Below are positions 36,601 through 41,025 of a stretch of DNA of 64,000 bases, piece after piece (position 1 is the first letter of the stretch; each line of letters begins with the position of its first letter). This stretch comes from Ornithodoros turicata (lineage: Eukaryota > Arthropoda > Arachnida > Ixodida > Argasidae). A program made the position numbers and the translations under genes. The stretch lies in assembly GCF_037126465.1 (NCBI RefSeq), contig NC_088204.1, positions 79,607,807 to 79,671,806 on the forward strand. Reading direction: 5' to 3'. The notes under the pieces are model-generated. The model made no database searches, was not told where the DNA came from, and saw only the letters and a list, made by a program, of their open reading frames with translations.

Positions 36601-37006
36601 GATATCATTCGAGATAATGGTTGGCTAGGAGCGTGCTATGCGGTGAAGTTCATTTTTAAGAGTGTACATTCCGTTTTTCCTCTCCATCTCCCAAACGGGC
36701 TCTTGCGACCAAGTCTTGCACGTACAGAGTGTACAGAAATGCGACAGTTGGGAATGAAGAACCCCTTATTTCTTGTCTTCAGCTATAATTCTACAGCCTG
36801 TTACGGTTTCATTTCTCGTGCAGGTAGCGGCGCTATTACGTGAATCAACGGGAGTCTGCCTCGCCCTTTACCACGTTGAGTTGGACGACGAACGTGGCTT
36901 CTGCGAGTCTCAGACCCCCTACTCGAGGCTGCGGGCCGTCACGTCCGCCATGAGACTTCGCTCCTCTAGAACTCGTGCTCCGCCTCGCAACAAAAGAAAA
37001 CCGTAG
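12605..37006 (+). CDS. Membrane-anchored GH18 chitinase-like protein, 12 modelled exons, 5' end missing
   Basis: Modelled exons are 12605-12677, 14655-14800, 20166-20234, 20296-20346, 21842-21994, 23437-23628, 24020-24181, 30285-30523, 32305-32417, 33269-33458, 34077-34208 and 36824-37006. Every join is in phase and yields about 566 codons without a start. In order: an acidic N-terminal piece, one hydrophobic segment (exon 14655), an acidic and N-glycosylation-rich stalk, then a GH18-like TIM-barrel fold. The fold shows RPLVCVVSAN as first strand, SLKILAGLRAL as third, LDGLAILGVSV where chitinases have DGxDxDxE, and GVCLALYHVELDDERGFC near the end. Aspartates and the catalytic glutamate of the DxxDxDxE motif are absent, so it is predicted to be inactive, perhaps a carbohydrate-binding or structural protein. 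Such type II membrane GH18-like proteins are common in ticks. The first exon is unresolved, and the 12605 exon is the least certain. Confidence 0.75.
12775..13301. mobile_element. Family B foldback MITE, complete
   Basis: The ends are CACTCTAAGAAAAAAAGGAG and its inverse, with TA on both sides (12773-12774 and 13302-13303). Subterminal GGGGAGTAATTGC / ACTCCCC motifs recur inverted. It lies in the first modelled intron of the GH18-like gene. The same family occurs at 46657-47437 in opposite orientation. Confidence 0.85.
14086..14327. mobile_element. Family A palindromic MITE, copy A1 (beta core)
   Basis: The ends are CACTCTTAAAAATGAACTTC and its inverse, with TA flanks. The hairpin core is of the GGAGGAGGAGCCTATTTTGTG type, with the AACGTTGTCATT shoulder. 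Confidence 0.88.
14655..14800 (+). CDS. GH18-like gene, membrane-spanning exon
   Basis: It starts after TTCTGCAG in phase 2 and ends TCAG|GTATGT in phase 1. It encodes a basic stretch (RPRSGRLSCG), then about 23 hydrophobic residues (WVYLGSVLGLVCAIGGIAI) and TTYILASPS. Positive charge before and acidic exons after suggest a type II signal-anchor with the C-terminal domain outside the cell. The downstream GTATGT donor is strong. Confidence 0.6.
15162..15486. mobile_element. Perfect 325-bp palindrome with hammerhead-like core in both arms
   Basis: The two arms of about 160 bases are identical over almost their full length, meeting at ACACATGGTGTGT (centre 15324). Each arm carries CTGACGA, a 7-bp hairpin and GAAACGTC. 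It is flanked by TA dinucleotide runs. A second palindrome with the same core but unrelated outer arms lies at 44390-44702. The inverted-pair layout and the core suggest Penelope-like element termini, an inference. Confidence 0.7.
15352..15383 (+). ncRNA. Hammerhead-ribozyme-like motif (plus arm)
   Basis: CTGACGA (15353-15359) is followed by one extra A, hairpin GACAGTG-C-CACTGTC (15361-15375) as stem II, then GAAAC and GTC (15376-15383). ACGT can form the two-base stem III typical of dimeric hammerheads. Stem I is only about two pairs. The mirror copy is at 15265-15296 on the minus strand. The extra A after CUGACGA departs from the canonical core. Confidence 0.45.
15562..15795 (+). pseudogene. 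Fragment of Arg/Glu-rich repeat protein (transposon-associated)
   Basis: An open frame carries two degenerate repeats of the form RxREDPxxRxxEA (REDPARRVAEAANKSVR, then QDPNVRAAETEARRTQR). Repeats of this form occur in repetitive tick and arthropod proteins, often linked to transposons. It sits inside the compound element and has neither start context nor a recognisable domain on either side, so it is probably a remnant. Confidence 0.4.
15945..16585. mobile_element. Foldback element, AT-rich ends
   Basis: Inverted arms: GAGATAGCAGAATGGGAGAC near 15989 returns inverted near 16530, and AGAGTCACTAAATAAGCTAC near 16171 returns inverted near 16424. The terminal TTAATTAA-type sequences also match. 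No coding capacity. Confidence 0.65.
17049..17155. repeat. Degenerate CACATAGGGAAAC tandem repeat
   Basis: About ten imperfect units of 9-15 bases, generating false long ORFs on both strands. Confidence 0.8.
17705..17752. repeat. Perfect 48-bp palindrome without spacer
   Basis: Two 24-base arms beginning CATTCGTCGTTCATACTTGC meet with no loop. Confidence 0.95.
18409..19285. mobile_element. Foldback element of about 880 bp
   Basis: The terminal arms (CTAGATTATAACGACCATGT and the inverse at 19262-19284) and inner arms (TTTATAGGGAGAGTTTGGCC near 18507 and its inverse near 18945) define it. A 106-codon frame inside (18645-18962) has no domain I recognise. Confidence 0.7.
19357..20086. mobile_element. 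pogo/Tigger-like deletion derivative
   Basis: The ends CAGTCGGACCTCGTTTTATG and the inverse of CAGTCAAACCTCGCTTTACG lie next to TA, as in pogo/Tigger elements. Direct and inverted ACCTCGATTTACGAAC motifs fill both ends. A short frame inside keeps only transposase termini (see 19708-19950). Confidence 0.8.
19708..19950 (+). pseudogene. Tigger-type transposase remnant, N and C ends joined
   Basis: An 80-codon frame begins with a Lys/Arg-rich helix-turn-helix start (KRRRSVLTVGDKRDICRW), like the CENP-B/Tigger DNA-binding N-terminus. It ends with MMQSTITQYFQK, like the C-terminus of these transposases. The whole DDE catalytic domain is missing. The deletion has kept the frame open, probably by chance. 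A stop at 19948 is followed by the terminal repeat. Confidence 0.55.
20166..20234 (+). CDS. GH18-like gene, acidic stalk exon 1
   Basis: Acceptor ACTCGACAG and donor TACG|GTGAGT, phase 1 to phase 1. It encodes ASGITDDSNDDGDTSKDDET and three more residues, strongly acidic. It lies 80 bases downstream of the Tigger-like element. Confidence 0.55.
20296..20346 (+). CDS. GH18-like gene, acidic stalk exon 2
   Basis: Only 51 bases, after a 61-base intron, with acceptor TGATCCCCAG and donor TACG|GTTAGT, phase 1 both sides. It encodes ASEDEDDPSSSMEIRRY, resembling the previous exon in its acid-rich start. Confidence 0.55.
21028..21566. mobile_element. pogo/Tigger-like MITE
   Basis: The ends CAGTCAACCCTCGATTTATG and the inverse of CAGTGAACCCTCGATTTATG sit next to TA. 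Many TTCATAAAT(C/T)GAGGG motifs occur in both orientations. It is distinct from, but related to, the element at 19357. Confidence 0.8.
21842..21994 (+). CDS. GH18-like gene, stalk exon 3
   Basis: Acceptor CCCTTTTTGCAG, donor AAGC|GTGAGA, phase 1 both sides. It encodes an acidic/Gly-rich part (ADEMMHGGSERDSGDEIGG) then RTRRRLVLWGNETYTTTITT-type sequence with one N-glycosylation site (NET). The frame runs on to 22035 past the donor. An alternative reading is a terminal exon ending there. Confidence 0.55.
22119..23253. mobile_element. Family C foldback transposon, copy C1, with A2 nested
   Basis: The ends CAGGGTGTCCCAGAAAACGT and its inverse are flanked by TATA. The body is a long inverted repeat (ATGCGGTCAA..., CCCCACCAAT..., CCCATCGGAAAAAATAGCC arms). 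Family A copy A2 sits 55 bases inside the left end. Copy C2 is at 31382-32257. Confidence 0.85.
22175..22424. mobile_element. Family A palindromic MITE, copy A2 (alpha core)
   Basis: TIR variant CACTCTTAGAAATGAACTTC on the left. The hairpin core has GGCGTACGCC on the right arm and a mutated GGCGCACGCC on the left. Nested in C1. Confidence 0.85.
23437..23628 (+). CDS. GH18-like gene, N-glycosylation-rich stalk exon
   Basis: Acceptor ACAAACCAG, donor GCCG|GTAAGA, phase 1 both sides. It contains three N-glycosylation sites (NGT, NTT, NET) within 20 residues and a Pro-rich end (MGPQAPPVA). This fits an extracellular stalk between the membrane segment and the GH18-like domain. Confidence 0.65.
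23657..23883. repeat. Dispersed 230-bp repeat, copy 1
   Basis: Matches 24878-25100 in the same direction (GGACCTTTTTCACAACGGCC, TTCACTAGATGGCGCAGTAT, GTCCCACTCCGGACCGGTT). Copy 2 carries a 10-base internal duplication (GTGGGGACAA). It starts 28 bases after the preceding exon's donor. Confidence 0.8.
24020..24181 (+). CDS. GH18-like gene, first exon of the GH18 fold
   Basis: Acceptor CTCGCACAG, donor ACAC|GTAGGT, phase 1 both sides. It encodes LRPLVCVVSANSNLPPLTEC, then THLILSDHVLDLLRRVVRPA. This is the first beta strand, the Cys before the second strand and the first helix of a GH18-like barrel. Confidence 0.65.
24188..28730. other. Intron of the GH18-like gene, left part
   Basis: Over 4.5 kb without an exon I can support. 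It contains repeat copy 24878-25100, poly-T tracts (27900-27919, 27993-28012, 28464-28485), a GAG run (27067-27083) and short unknown ORFs at 25661, 26119 and 26400 that have no splice-site support. Confidence 0.45.
24878..25100. repeat. Dispersed 230-bp repeat, copy 2
   Basis: Direct match to 23657-23883, about 90 percent identical by eye. Confidence 0.8.
28733..29007. mobile_element. Hybrid palindromic MITE A3: family A core, foreign ends
   Basis: The ends are GTCAGACGGTAAAGTTAAGG and its inverse, with TA flanks, unlike the CACTCTTAAA ends. The centre is nevertheless the family A alpha hairpin (TGATTTGTTGAAAACGGGTG, CGTACGCC, TGGTTGGGCTA). It abuts copy A4, sharing one TA. Confidence 0.75.
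29010..29248. mobile_element. Family A palindromic MITE, copy A4 (alpha core)
   Basis: Complete ends with TA flanks. The right arm lacks a small segment before GAGCGTGCTATG (the TGGTTGGCTAG motif is lost). Confidence 0.85.
29592..30080. mobile_element. Family A palindromic MITE, copy A5 (beta core), split by A6
   Basis: The left part 29592-29665 and right part 29918-30080 together form one beta-type palindrome (GGAGGAGGAGCCTGTTTTGTG core). Confidence 0.85.
29668..29916. mobile_element. Family A palindromic MITE, copy A6 (alpha core), nested in A5
   Basis: Complete palindrome with both ends and TA on each side (29666-29667, 29917-29918). Confidence 0.88.
30285..30523 (+). CDS. GH18-like gene, exon with degenerate catalytic motif
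   Basis: The acceptor is preceded by an ideal branch site (TACTAATCCAG); the donor is AGG|GTATAT, phase 0. It encodes the third strand (SLKILAGLRALE), an N-glycosylation site (NGSS), helix (AAHVNLLYEWLRRVR), then LDGLAILGVSV. In active GH18 enzymes the last segment is DGxDxDxE. Here only the first Asp-Gly remains and the catalytic Glu is gone. Confidence 0.8.
31336..31381. repeat. Inverted copy of the next exon's acceptor region
   Basis: GGGAAATGGGAAAGCAAGAA and the following bases are the inverse of 32258-32303, the polypyrimidine tract and acceptor before exon 32305. Together with element C2 between them this makes one large palindrome. Confidence 0.75.
31382..32257. mobile_element. Family C foldback transposon, copy C2
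   Basis: The ends CAGGGTGTCCCAGAAAACGT and its inverse bound long inverted arms, as in C1 but without the family A insertion. It occupies half of the 1.8-kb intron between exons 30285 and 32305. Confidence 0.85.
32305..32417 (+). CDS. GH18-like gene, barrel exon
   Basis: Acceptor TTTCCCGCACAG (phase 0), donor CTCGG|GTAAGG (phase 2). It encodes KLRALFREDFLIAFGFLHRE, then DHAHDFFRTEDALKTFL, the strand and helix after the former catalytic position. Confidence 0.75.
32831..33073. mobile_element. Family A palindromic MITE, copy A7 (alpha core, damaged ends)
   Basis: The left end lacks GAACTTCACC. The right arm lost part of the GGCTAGGAGC motif. Confidence 0.8.
33269..33458 (+). CDS. GH18-like gene, barrel exon before the MITE intron
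   Basis: Acceptor CTGTTCACAG (phase 2). The donor chosen is CCTACG|GTAGGC because it alone restores phase 0 for the next exon. It encodes RSSVDWVPYRRTLAACHSVW, then ASIDFYYTNPRGVWDRC and a tail to HMPT. Other GT sites (33389, 33425) look as good locally but shift the frame. Family A copy A8 starts about 10 bases beyond the donor. Confidence 0.65.
33468..33696. mobile_element. Family A palindromic MITE, copy A8, recombinant, left end lost
   Basis: It starts at TAGAAATGAGCTTCACCGCA, about ten bases short of a full end. The left arm has the alpha shoulder (TTATCGTTATCTGCCC), the right arm the beta shoulder (AACGTTGTCATTCGGG). Confidence 0.82.
33699..33777. mobile_element. Family A terminal remnant, copy A9
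   Basis: About 80 bases consisting only of the two end repeats and scraps of them, with the hairpin deleted. It shares TA with A8 and A10. Confidence 0.8.
33782..34028. mobile_element. Family A palindromic MITE, copy A10 (alpha core)
   Basis: Complete palindrome, left end mutated (CCCTCTTAGAAATTAAC). Its right end is 48 bases before the acceptor of exon 34077. Confidence 0.85.
34077..34208 (+). CDS. GH18-like gene, exon after the MITE intron
   Basis: The acceptor follows a CT microsatellite (TCTCTCTCTCTCGTAG); the donor is AAA|GTAGGC; phase 0 both sides. It encodes HCREWTEIRYDKEAVANTAV, then SFDNETTLANK. The last matches the GH18 segment (D-x-E-S-L-x-x-K) ahead of the final barrel strand. 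Confidence 0.75.
34231..34258. repeat. (CT)n microsatellite in intron
   Basis: A CT run 23 bases downstream of the preceding exon's donor. Confidence 0.85.
34682..34800. repeat. Dispersed repeat, copy 2
   Basis: Matches 5525-5660 in the same orientation. Confidence 0.65.
34915..35270. mobile_element. Family A recombinant, copy A11 (one and a half hairpins)
   Basis: A 356-base element with two successive hairpin cores: an alpha left arm running into a beta right arm up to GAGAACGTTGAAAAC, then a full alpha hairpin. It looks like a template-switch product. Confidence 0.8.
35446..35695. mobile_element. Family A palindromic MITE, copy A12 (alpha core)
   Basis: Full ends; TA on the left, TG on the right as in A14, consistent with duplication rather than separate insertions. 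Confidence 0.87.
35731..35967. mobile_element. Family A subtype gamma, copy A13
   Basis: The ends CACTGTTAAAACAGAACTTC and its inverse with TA duplicates. The core AGGCGCCTATCTGGGAC differs from alpha and beta, while the ACCACATAGCACGCTCCTA shoulder is shared. It is inserted into the duplicated spacer of only one unit. Confidence 0.85.
36110..36358. mobile_element. Family A palindromic MITE, copy A14 (alpha core)
   Basis: Complete, near-identical to A12 in ends and flanks. Confidence 0.87.
36407..36664. mobile_element. Family A palindromic MITE, copy A15 (alpha core)
   Basis: Complete with TA flanks. It has a small internal duplication (CCCTGCCCTGATATCTGCCC) in the left shoulder. Confidence 0.86.
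36824..37006 (+). CDS. GH18-like gene, last exon
   Basis: Acceptor TTTCTCGTGCAG, phase 0. It encodes VAALLRESTGVCLALYHVEL, DDERGFC and a basic tail ending NKRKP, then TAG. The strand GVCLALYHVELDD corresponds to the final GH18 barrel strand, where chitinases have the GGxMxWxxDxDD-type motif. The Trp is replaced. No clean AATAAA follows within 200 bases. Confidence 0.8.
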   Translation, partial: VAALLRESTGVCLALYHVELDDERGFCESQTPYSRLRAVTSAMRLRSSRTRAPPRNKRKP

Positions 37007-37193
37007 ACGATAATTTATCTATTGTTATCGCTTAATTGAAGTTATGAAGTTATTTGAGAGTGATACTGAATGAGCATAAACTATACTGCTATACATAGAG
37101 ACCTGGGCTGTTTTATACTGGAGGACAACTGGAAACGCTGGACGGCTAATGTTTAATATTAATAATATAATAATGATAACAATAATATAATAT

Positions 37194-37413
37194 ATACTCT
37201 TAAAAATGAACTTCACAACATAGCACGCTCCTAGCCAACCATATAATCCCGAATGACAACGTTCTCTACCTAGATTTGTTAAACTGGAGGCGGAGCCTAT
37301 TTTGTGCCGTGCATAATGCGACGACATAGGCTCCGCCTTCCGTTTTCAACGAATCAGCGGTGAGAACGTTGTCATTCGGGATGATGGTTGGCTAGGAGCG
37401 TGCTATATGTTCA
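37194..37413. mobile_element. Family A palindromic MITE, copy A16 (beta core, right end lost)
   Basis: Left end inside a TA-rich tract. The right side breaks off after GAGCGTGCTATATG. Confidence 0.8.
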
Positions 37414-37753
37414 TCCTGGCTATAGTCGTGACGCAGCCCACATCCGTGAGGCCAACAACGGCAAGCCGGTTTACCACCACCACCACCACCATCATTTCTA
37501 AGAGTTTTAATATTTTTTACTTTAATACTTTTTTATCAATACTTTATATAACTGCAGCGAGAATAACCAACTATCCACAACTGAGGGCTCCTTGGAAGGC
37601 GAAAAGTGAGCCAGTACGAGACGAGCAGAACTACGTTTCGGAGAACTGTTTTGTCGGTGTAACTTTGTTTTCGGTTAGAAACCATTCATCGTCGTACAAA
37701 TAAATTTGTTGTTGTTGTTGTTTTCCAAACCCGGACACACACGAGCTCTTCAG

Positions 37754-37884
37754 ATCACATACAATGCTCGAAGCACTCCTGCACTTGTACGATATTGCTC
37801 GCCCCCACAAGAGGGTCTCCATGATCGAGAGAAGCCCTCCAGGACCCATCGACATTTCCTTGCAGTGGCTGCTCCCGGAACGAT
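37754..37884 (+). CDS. Doubtful exon-like ORF between genes
   Basis: Acceptor CTCTTCAG and weak donor CGAT|GTAAGG enclose MLEALLHLYDIARPHKRVSM followed by IERSPPGPIDISLQWLLPER. Composition is protein-like, but I recognise no family and find no partner exon. It may belong to a repeat, since nearby sequence (CTGAAATCTCCAGGTG) also occurs at about 13436. Confidence 0.2.
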
Positions 37885-38186
37885 GTAAGGACATCGCGTG
37901 CTGCGTTAGCCAACGGGCTGGAAAAATCTAACACATATATATGTGGTGCTACGCTATATGTTAGTATATATGTACTGCTTGCGACACCATTGTCTGAAAT
38001 CAGCATCACGTGGTTTATCCCATCTGAAATCTCCAGGTGTTGCAATATCATTCACTTTGAGTAATAAACACGTGCAGCAGAAGGTCCGAGGGGCAGTCAA
38101 GGGAGGGGGGGGGGGATTTGGGCTGCAGAACTACTGACAGGCGATTCCAAACAACTGTATCGCAAGCAGTACATGGCATCTACAGC

Positions 38187-38454
38187 CACATTCTTAAAAA
38201 TGAGCTTCACCGCAAATAGCACGCTCGTAGTCAACGATCATCGCGAGTGACATCGTTGTTTTTCCTGCTTTGCTGAAACTGGGGGGGGGGGGGGGGGGCG
38301 TACGCACGCAATTTTTGTGGCATTATGCGGTTCATAATTGTCACAGAAATGGCGTGCGCCCCCCCGGTTTCATCACATCAAGGGAGAGAACGTTGTCATT
38401 CGGGTTGTTGGTTGAATAGGAGCGTGCTATGTGGTGAAGTTCATTTTTAAAAGT
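38187..38454. mobile_element. Family A palindromic MITE, copy A17 (diverged, G-tract)
   Basis: Degenerate ends, and a G tract of about 18 where other copies have GGGAGG. Alpha-type core (GGCGTGCGCC) with a beta-type right shoulder. Confidence 0.78.
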
Positions 38455-38469
38455 GCAGCCATCATGCTA

Positions 38470-38618
38470 TCAGTCATGTTGAAATCGGGGGGAGGAGCCT
38501 ATCTGGGACTTGCATAATGTGTCCCGCCTCCTCCTCCCATTTTCAACAAATCGGGACACACTGATATCATTCGAGATGATGGTTAGCTAGGAGCGTGCTA
38601 TGTGGTGAAGTTCTGTTC
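38470..38618. mobile_element. Family A subtype gamma, copy A18, left part lost
   Basis: Gamma core (GGAGGAGCCTATCTGGGAC) and a right end GAAGTTCTGTT. The left shoulder is missing. Confidence 0.75.
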
Positions 38619-38799
38619 CCACAACGCCAACCATTTCAAACTTACTATTGCTCAACGTTTGTTTTTTCGCCTATTTTCGCTGTGCCAGCTATAGACATCG
38701 TCGAAAATGTTTTCGCCGAAAAGCAGAAACAATTACGATAAAGCCTTACTCCCGAATTTTGATCCTCTCCATCTTTACTTCCTAAAAAAAAAAACATCC

Positions 38800-39209
38800 T
38801 TCCAGGTTCCCCACGCCGACTTGTGGATACGACGACGGCAGAAAAGTCCGTACCCTTGTTCTTGCCTCTGTACAAAAAAACATATTTTGCCCATCATAAT
38901 CCAAGTAACGTGCAATATCAGCGAGGGAATTCAGTTATTTATGGCGCATCTTTTAACGGCGACCACGTCTCACGGGATGAGCGATTGCTTTCTGTCGGGG
39001 ATTACACGCAAACAATGCGCGCCAAGCTCCGGTATTTCATCCTGGTATCCAGGCTTCCATGCGGTGATCCGGTACGCACGGAGAAGCCAGTGAGCGGAAC
39101 GGGCCTTGGCCGCTCAACCATAACACGACCGCAGGCCGCGTCTTCGATGACAACCAAACACGAGAGCGAAACATTTGCTTGCAAGTATACGATGTTTTTA
39201 TGTTTATGA
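38800..39209 (+). other. Overlapping ORFs of 128 codons, unresolved
   Basis: Two plus-strand frames are open over the same bases (38707-39093 and 38823-39209). The second, containing FAHHNPSNVQYQRGNSVIYG and RLPCGDP, lies between a possible acceptor (TTCCAG, 38805) and donor (CCG|GTACGC). I recognise no domain. It may be a lost gene, an exon or chance. Confidence 0.2.
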
Positions 39210-39370
39210 ACAGAAGGATAAGAACTTACCATATTTTATTACGCGTTAGCTAGCGCCGCGAAGCGGCTGTGGCCGTGAACGGTGTACACACATGGAGAGG
39301 GGACAGCAAGGAGTGCTGCACTCTTAGAAATGAGGGGGGGTGATGGCAGGGTAGGCTCGCCCCCCTCCCC

Positions 39371-39608
39371 CCCTCTTAGAAATGAACTTGACCGCATAGC
39401 ACGCTCTTAGCCAACCATCATCCCGAATGACAACGTTCTCGCCCCTGATTCGTGGAAAACGGGAGGCGGAGCCTATTCTGTGCCGTGCATAATGTACACA
39501 CAATAGGCTCCGCCTCCCGTTTTCAACAAATCAGGGGCGAAAACGTTGTCATTCGAGACGATGGTTGGCTAAGAGCGTGCTATGTGGTGAAGTTCATTTT
39601 TAAGAGTG
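39371..39608. mobile_element. Family A palindromic MITE, copy A19 (beta core)
   Basis: Complete hairpin. The left end CCTCTTAGAAATGAACTTG is preceded by a duplicated end fragment (CACTCTTAGAAATGA at 39320) and a C-rich tract. Confidence 0.84.
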
Positions 39609-39659
39609 TGGGGGACGAGGTATGCATCATGGGCTATGCATGGGGTATGCATCATTCGT

Positions 39660-39755
39660 CTGGTATAAGTCTGCCGGACAACACGAGGATAACTTCGGAC
39701 AGCATAGCCCGTGGAAGGACTCGAACCCAGCACCTCCCAGTCTTTGGCACTTAGC
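39660..39755 (-). mobile_element. tRNA-derived SINE fragment
   Basis: Minus-strand B box (plus strand AGGACTCGAACCCAGCACCT) with the shared TCGGACAGCATAGCCCGTGG segment. Confidence 0.6.
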
Positions 39756-40879
39756 TGGAGCTACTACTAAGGGGTGGGTGCTGTATGCGTTCGGCCGCGT
39801 AGGCGGGGTGGGGTGGGGGGCGGGTATGCGCATTAGACTATATAGGGGCTACACTGTCGAGATTTGTCGGAAAAGCTCCTCTGGAAAGCGTAGAGCGTCG
39901 GGCGTAACGTTGACCAAAAGTATCATTTCTTTGACACGGTACCACCAGTTCTAAATTTAAAGAAATACAGCACCCAATTTTACCACAAGAACCCACGGAA
40001 ACCTTTATACACTGGAATAGTCAAAACGCTGAGTGTATCTTCTCCACCAAAGTGTATTTCCTCTAAGTACATCTCCTTTCACCAAACATATCGATGTTAT
40101 CATTAGACGCTTTACTCACGCTGCTCAATAAGACCGTTGACAACCTGTTTATCGATTCAGAAAAGGGAAGACACCTTGACCTTCCTCCGACCCTAATAGA
40201 AGCGCTCAGGAATTCGTATTGGTTTTCAGGCACGACGACAGGCACGGCAAAGACAAGCAAGAAATGGGTTGTTTGCCCAATAAATTTGGCTGCCTCCTTT
40301 CCAATAGCACGTAATTCCGGAGGTTTGTGTGTTCTGTCGATTAAAAAAATTCTTGCTTTTCTGTTTATTTATGTTGAAGAACAATGCACTGATTAGATGG
40401 GTAAGCTTGAAAACGCTGCAGGGTTTTCCTAGGTTACGTCGTTCTTAACACCGCGTAGAAACTGGGAAGACAAAGAAAAGCTCTACATATGCAAAGAATA
40501 GCAGCGGGACCATTGCCTGCCGTTCTGAAAAAAAAAAAAAAAAATAGCGATCCAGAAGGACACGCCACAGTATCGCTATCGTCAGTATCTATGACGTTAA
40601 TAAGCGAAAAGTTATTTGTTCCGTCAGCGACGCACTCAAAACAACACCCTTTCTCCTTGCGCGCCTTCAACGGTAGAAGGCCCTGCAAAAAAATCTCCTT
40701 TCCCCATTCTATTCTCATCTGCGACGCAATGACTAAAAACGGCCACGTTTTCCTGTAATTTATGATGCGTCACTCGCAGTTAACACCGTGAACGACGCGT
40801 CGCGCTGTCTGCGAATAGCAACTAGCCTCCTTTCATCCCTTCCGTCCCTTTCCATGCCCCCGGAGCGCAGCGACCGGCT

Positions 40880-40891
40880 TGCGCATGCGCC
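40880..40891 (+). promoter_or_regulatory. NRF-1-type palindromic site in the PP1 gene promoter
   Basis: TGCGCATGCGCC matches the NRF-1/erect-wing consensus exactly and lies 57 bases before the PP1 start codon, in a local GC-rich island (about 40800-41030). There is no TATA box nearby, as usual for housekeeping promoters. Confidence 0.6.
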
Positions 40892-40947
40892 ATCCTTTTC
40901 GGTGTTTCTCGACTGCGGGATTTCACCGGCCGCCGCCGTCGGTTGCA

Positions 40948-41025
40948 ATGGCCGGCGGCGAGCTGGACGTGGATAGCGCGCTGGAGCAGTTGCTCGCTGC
41001 GAAAGGACAGCCGACAACTAGACAG
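40948..41025 (+). CDS. PP1-like gene, exon 1
   Basis: It encodes [20 protein letters not shown] and six more residues, corresponding to the N-terminal helix of PP1. CAATGG start context; donor CAG|GTAAGC; phase 0. Confidence 0.9.

Larger units (their letters stand above)
35271..36800. repeat. Tandem segmental duplication, MITEs plus spacer
   Basis: The spacer GGGCCGATGAGGCRCGGATT occurs at 35273, 35697 and 36360. The spacer ACATTCCCTTTTTCCTGTCC ... TGTCTTCAGCTAWAATTCTA occurs at 35317-35444, 35980-36108 and 36665-36794. Each is separated by a family A copy. This makes about two and a half units of roughly 665 bases, differing by later insertions such as A13. Confidence 0.8.

Noticed and set aside
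39002..39232. Minus-strand ORF of 76 codons
   Set aside because: Overlaps two other open frames and has no splice or domain evidence.
40094..40396. 100-codon ORF (LSLDALLTLLNKTVDNLFID...)
   Set aside because: Looks protein-like at its start but degenerates into low-complexity Phe/Leu. No splice context, no family recognised.
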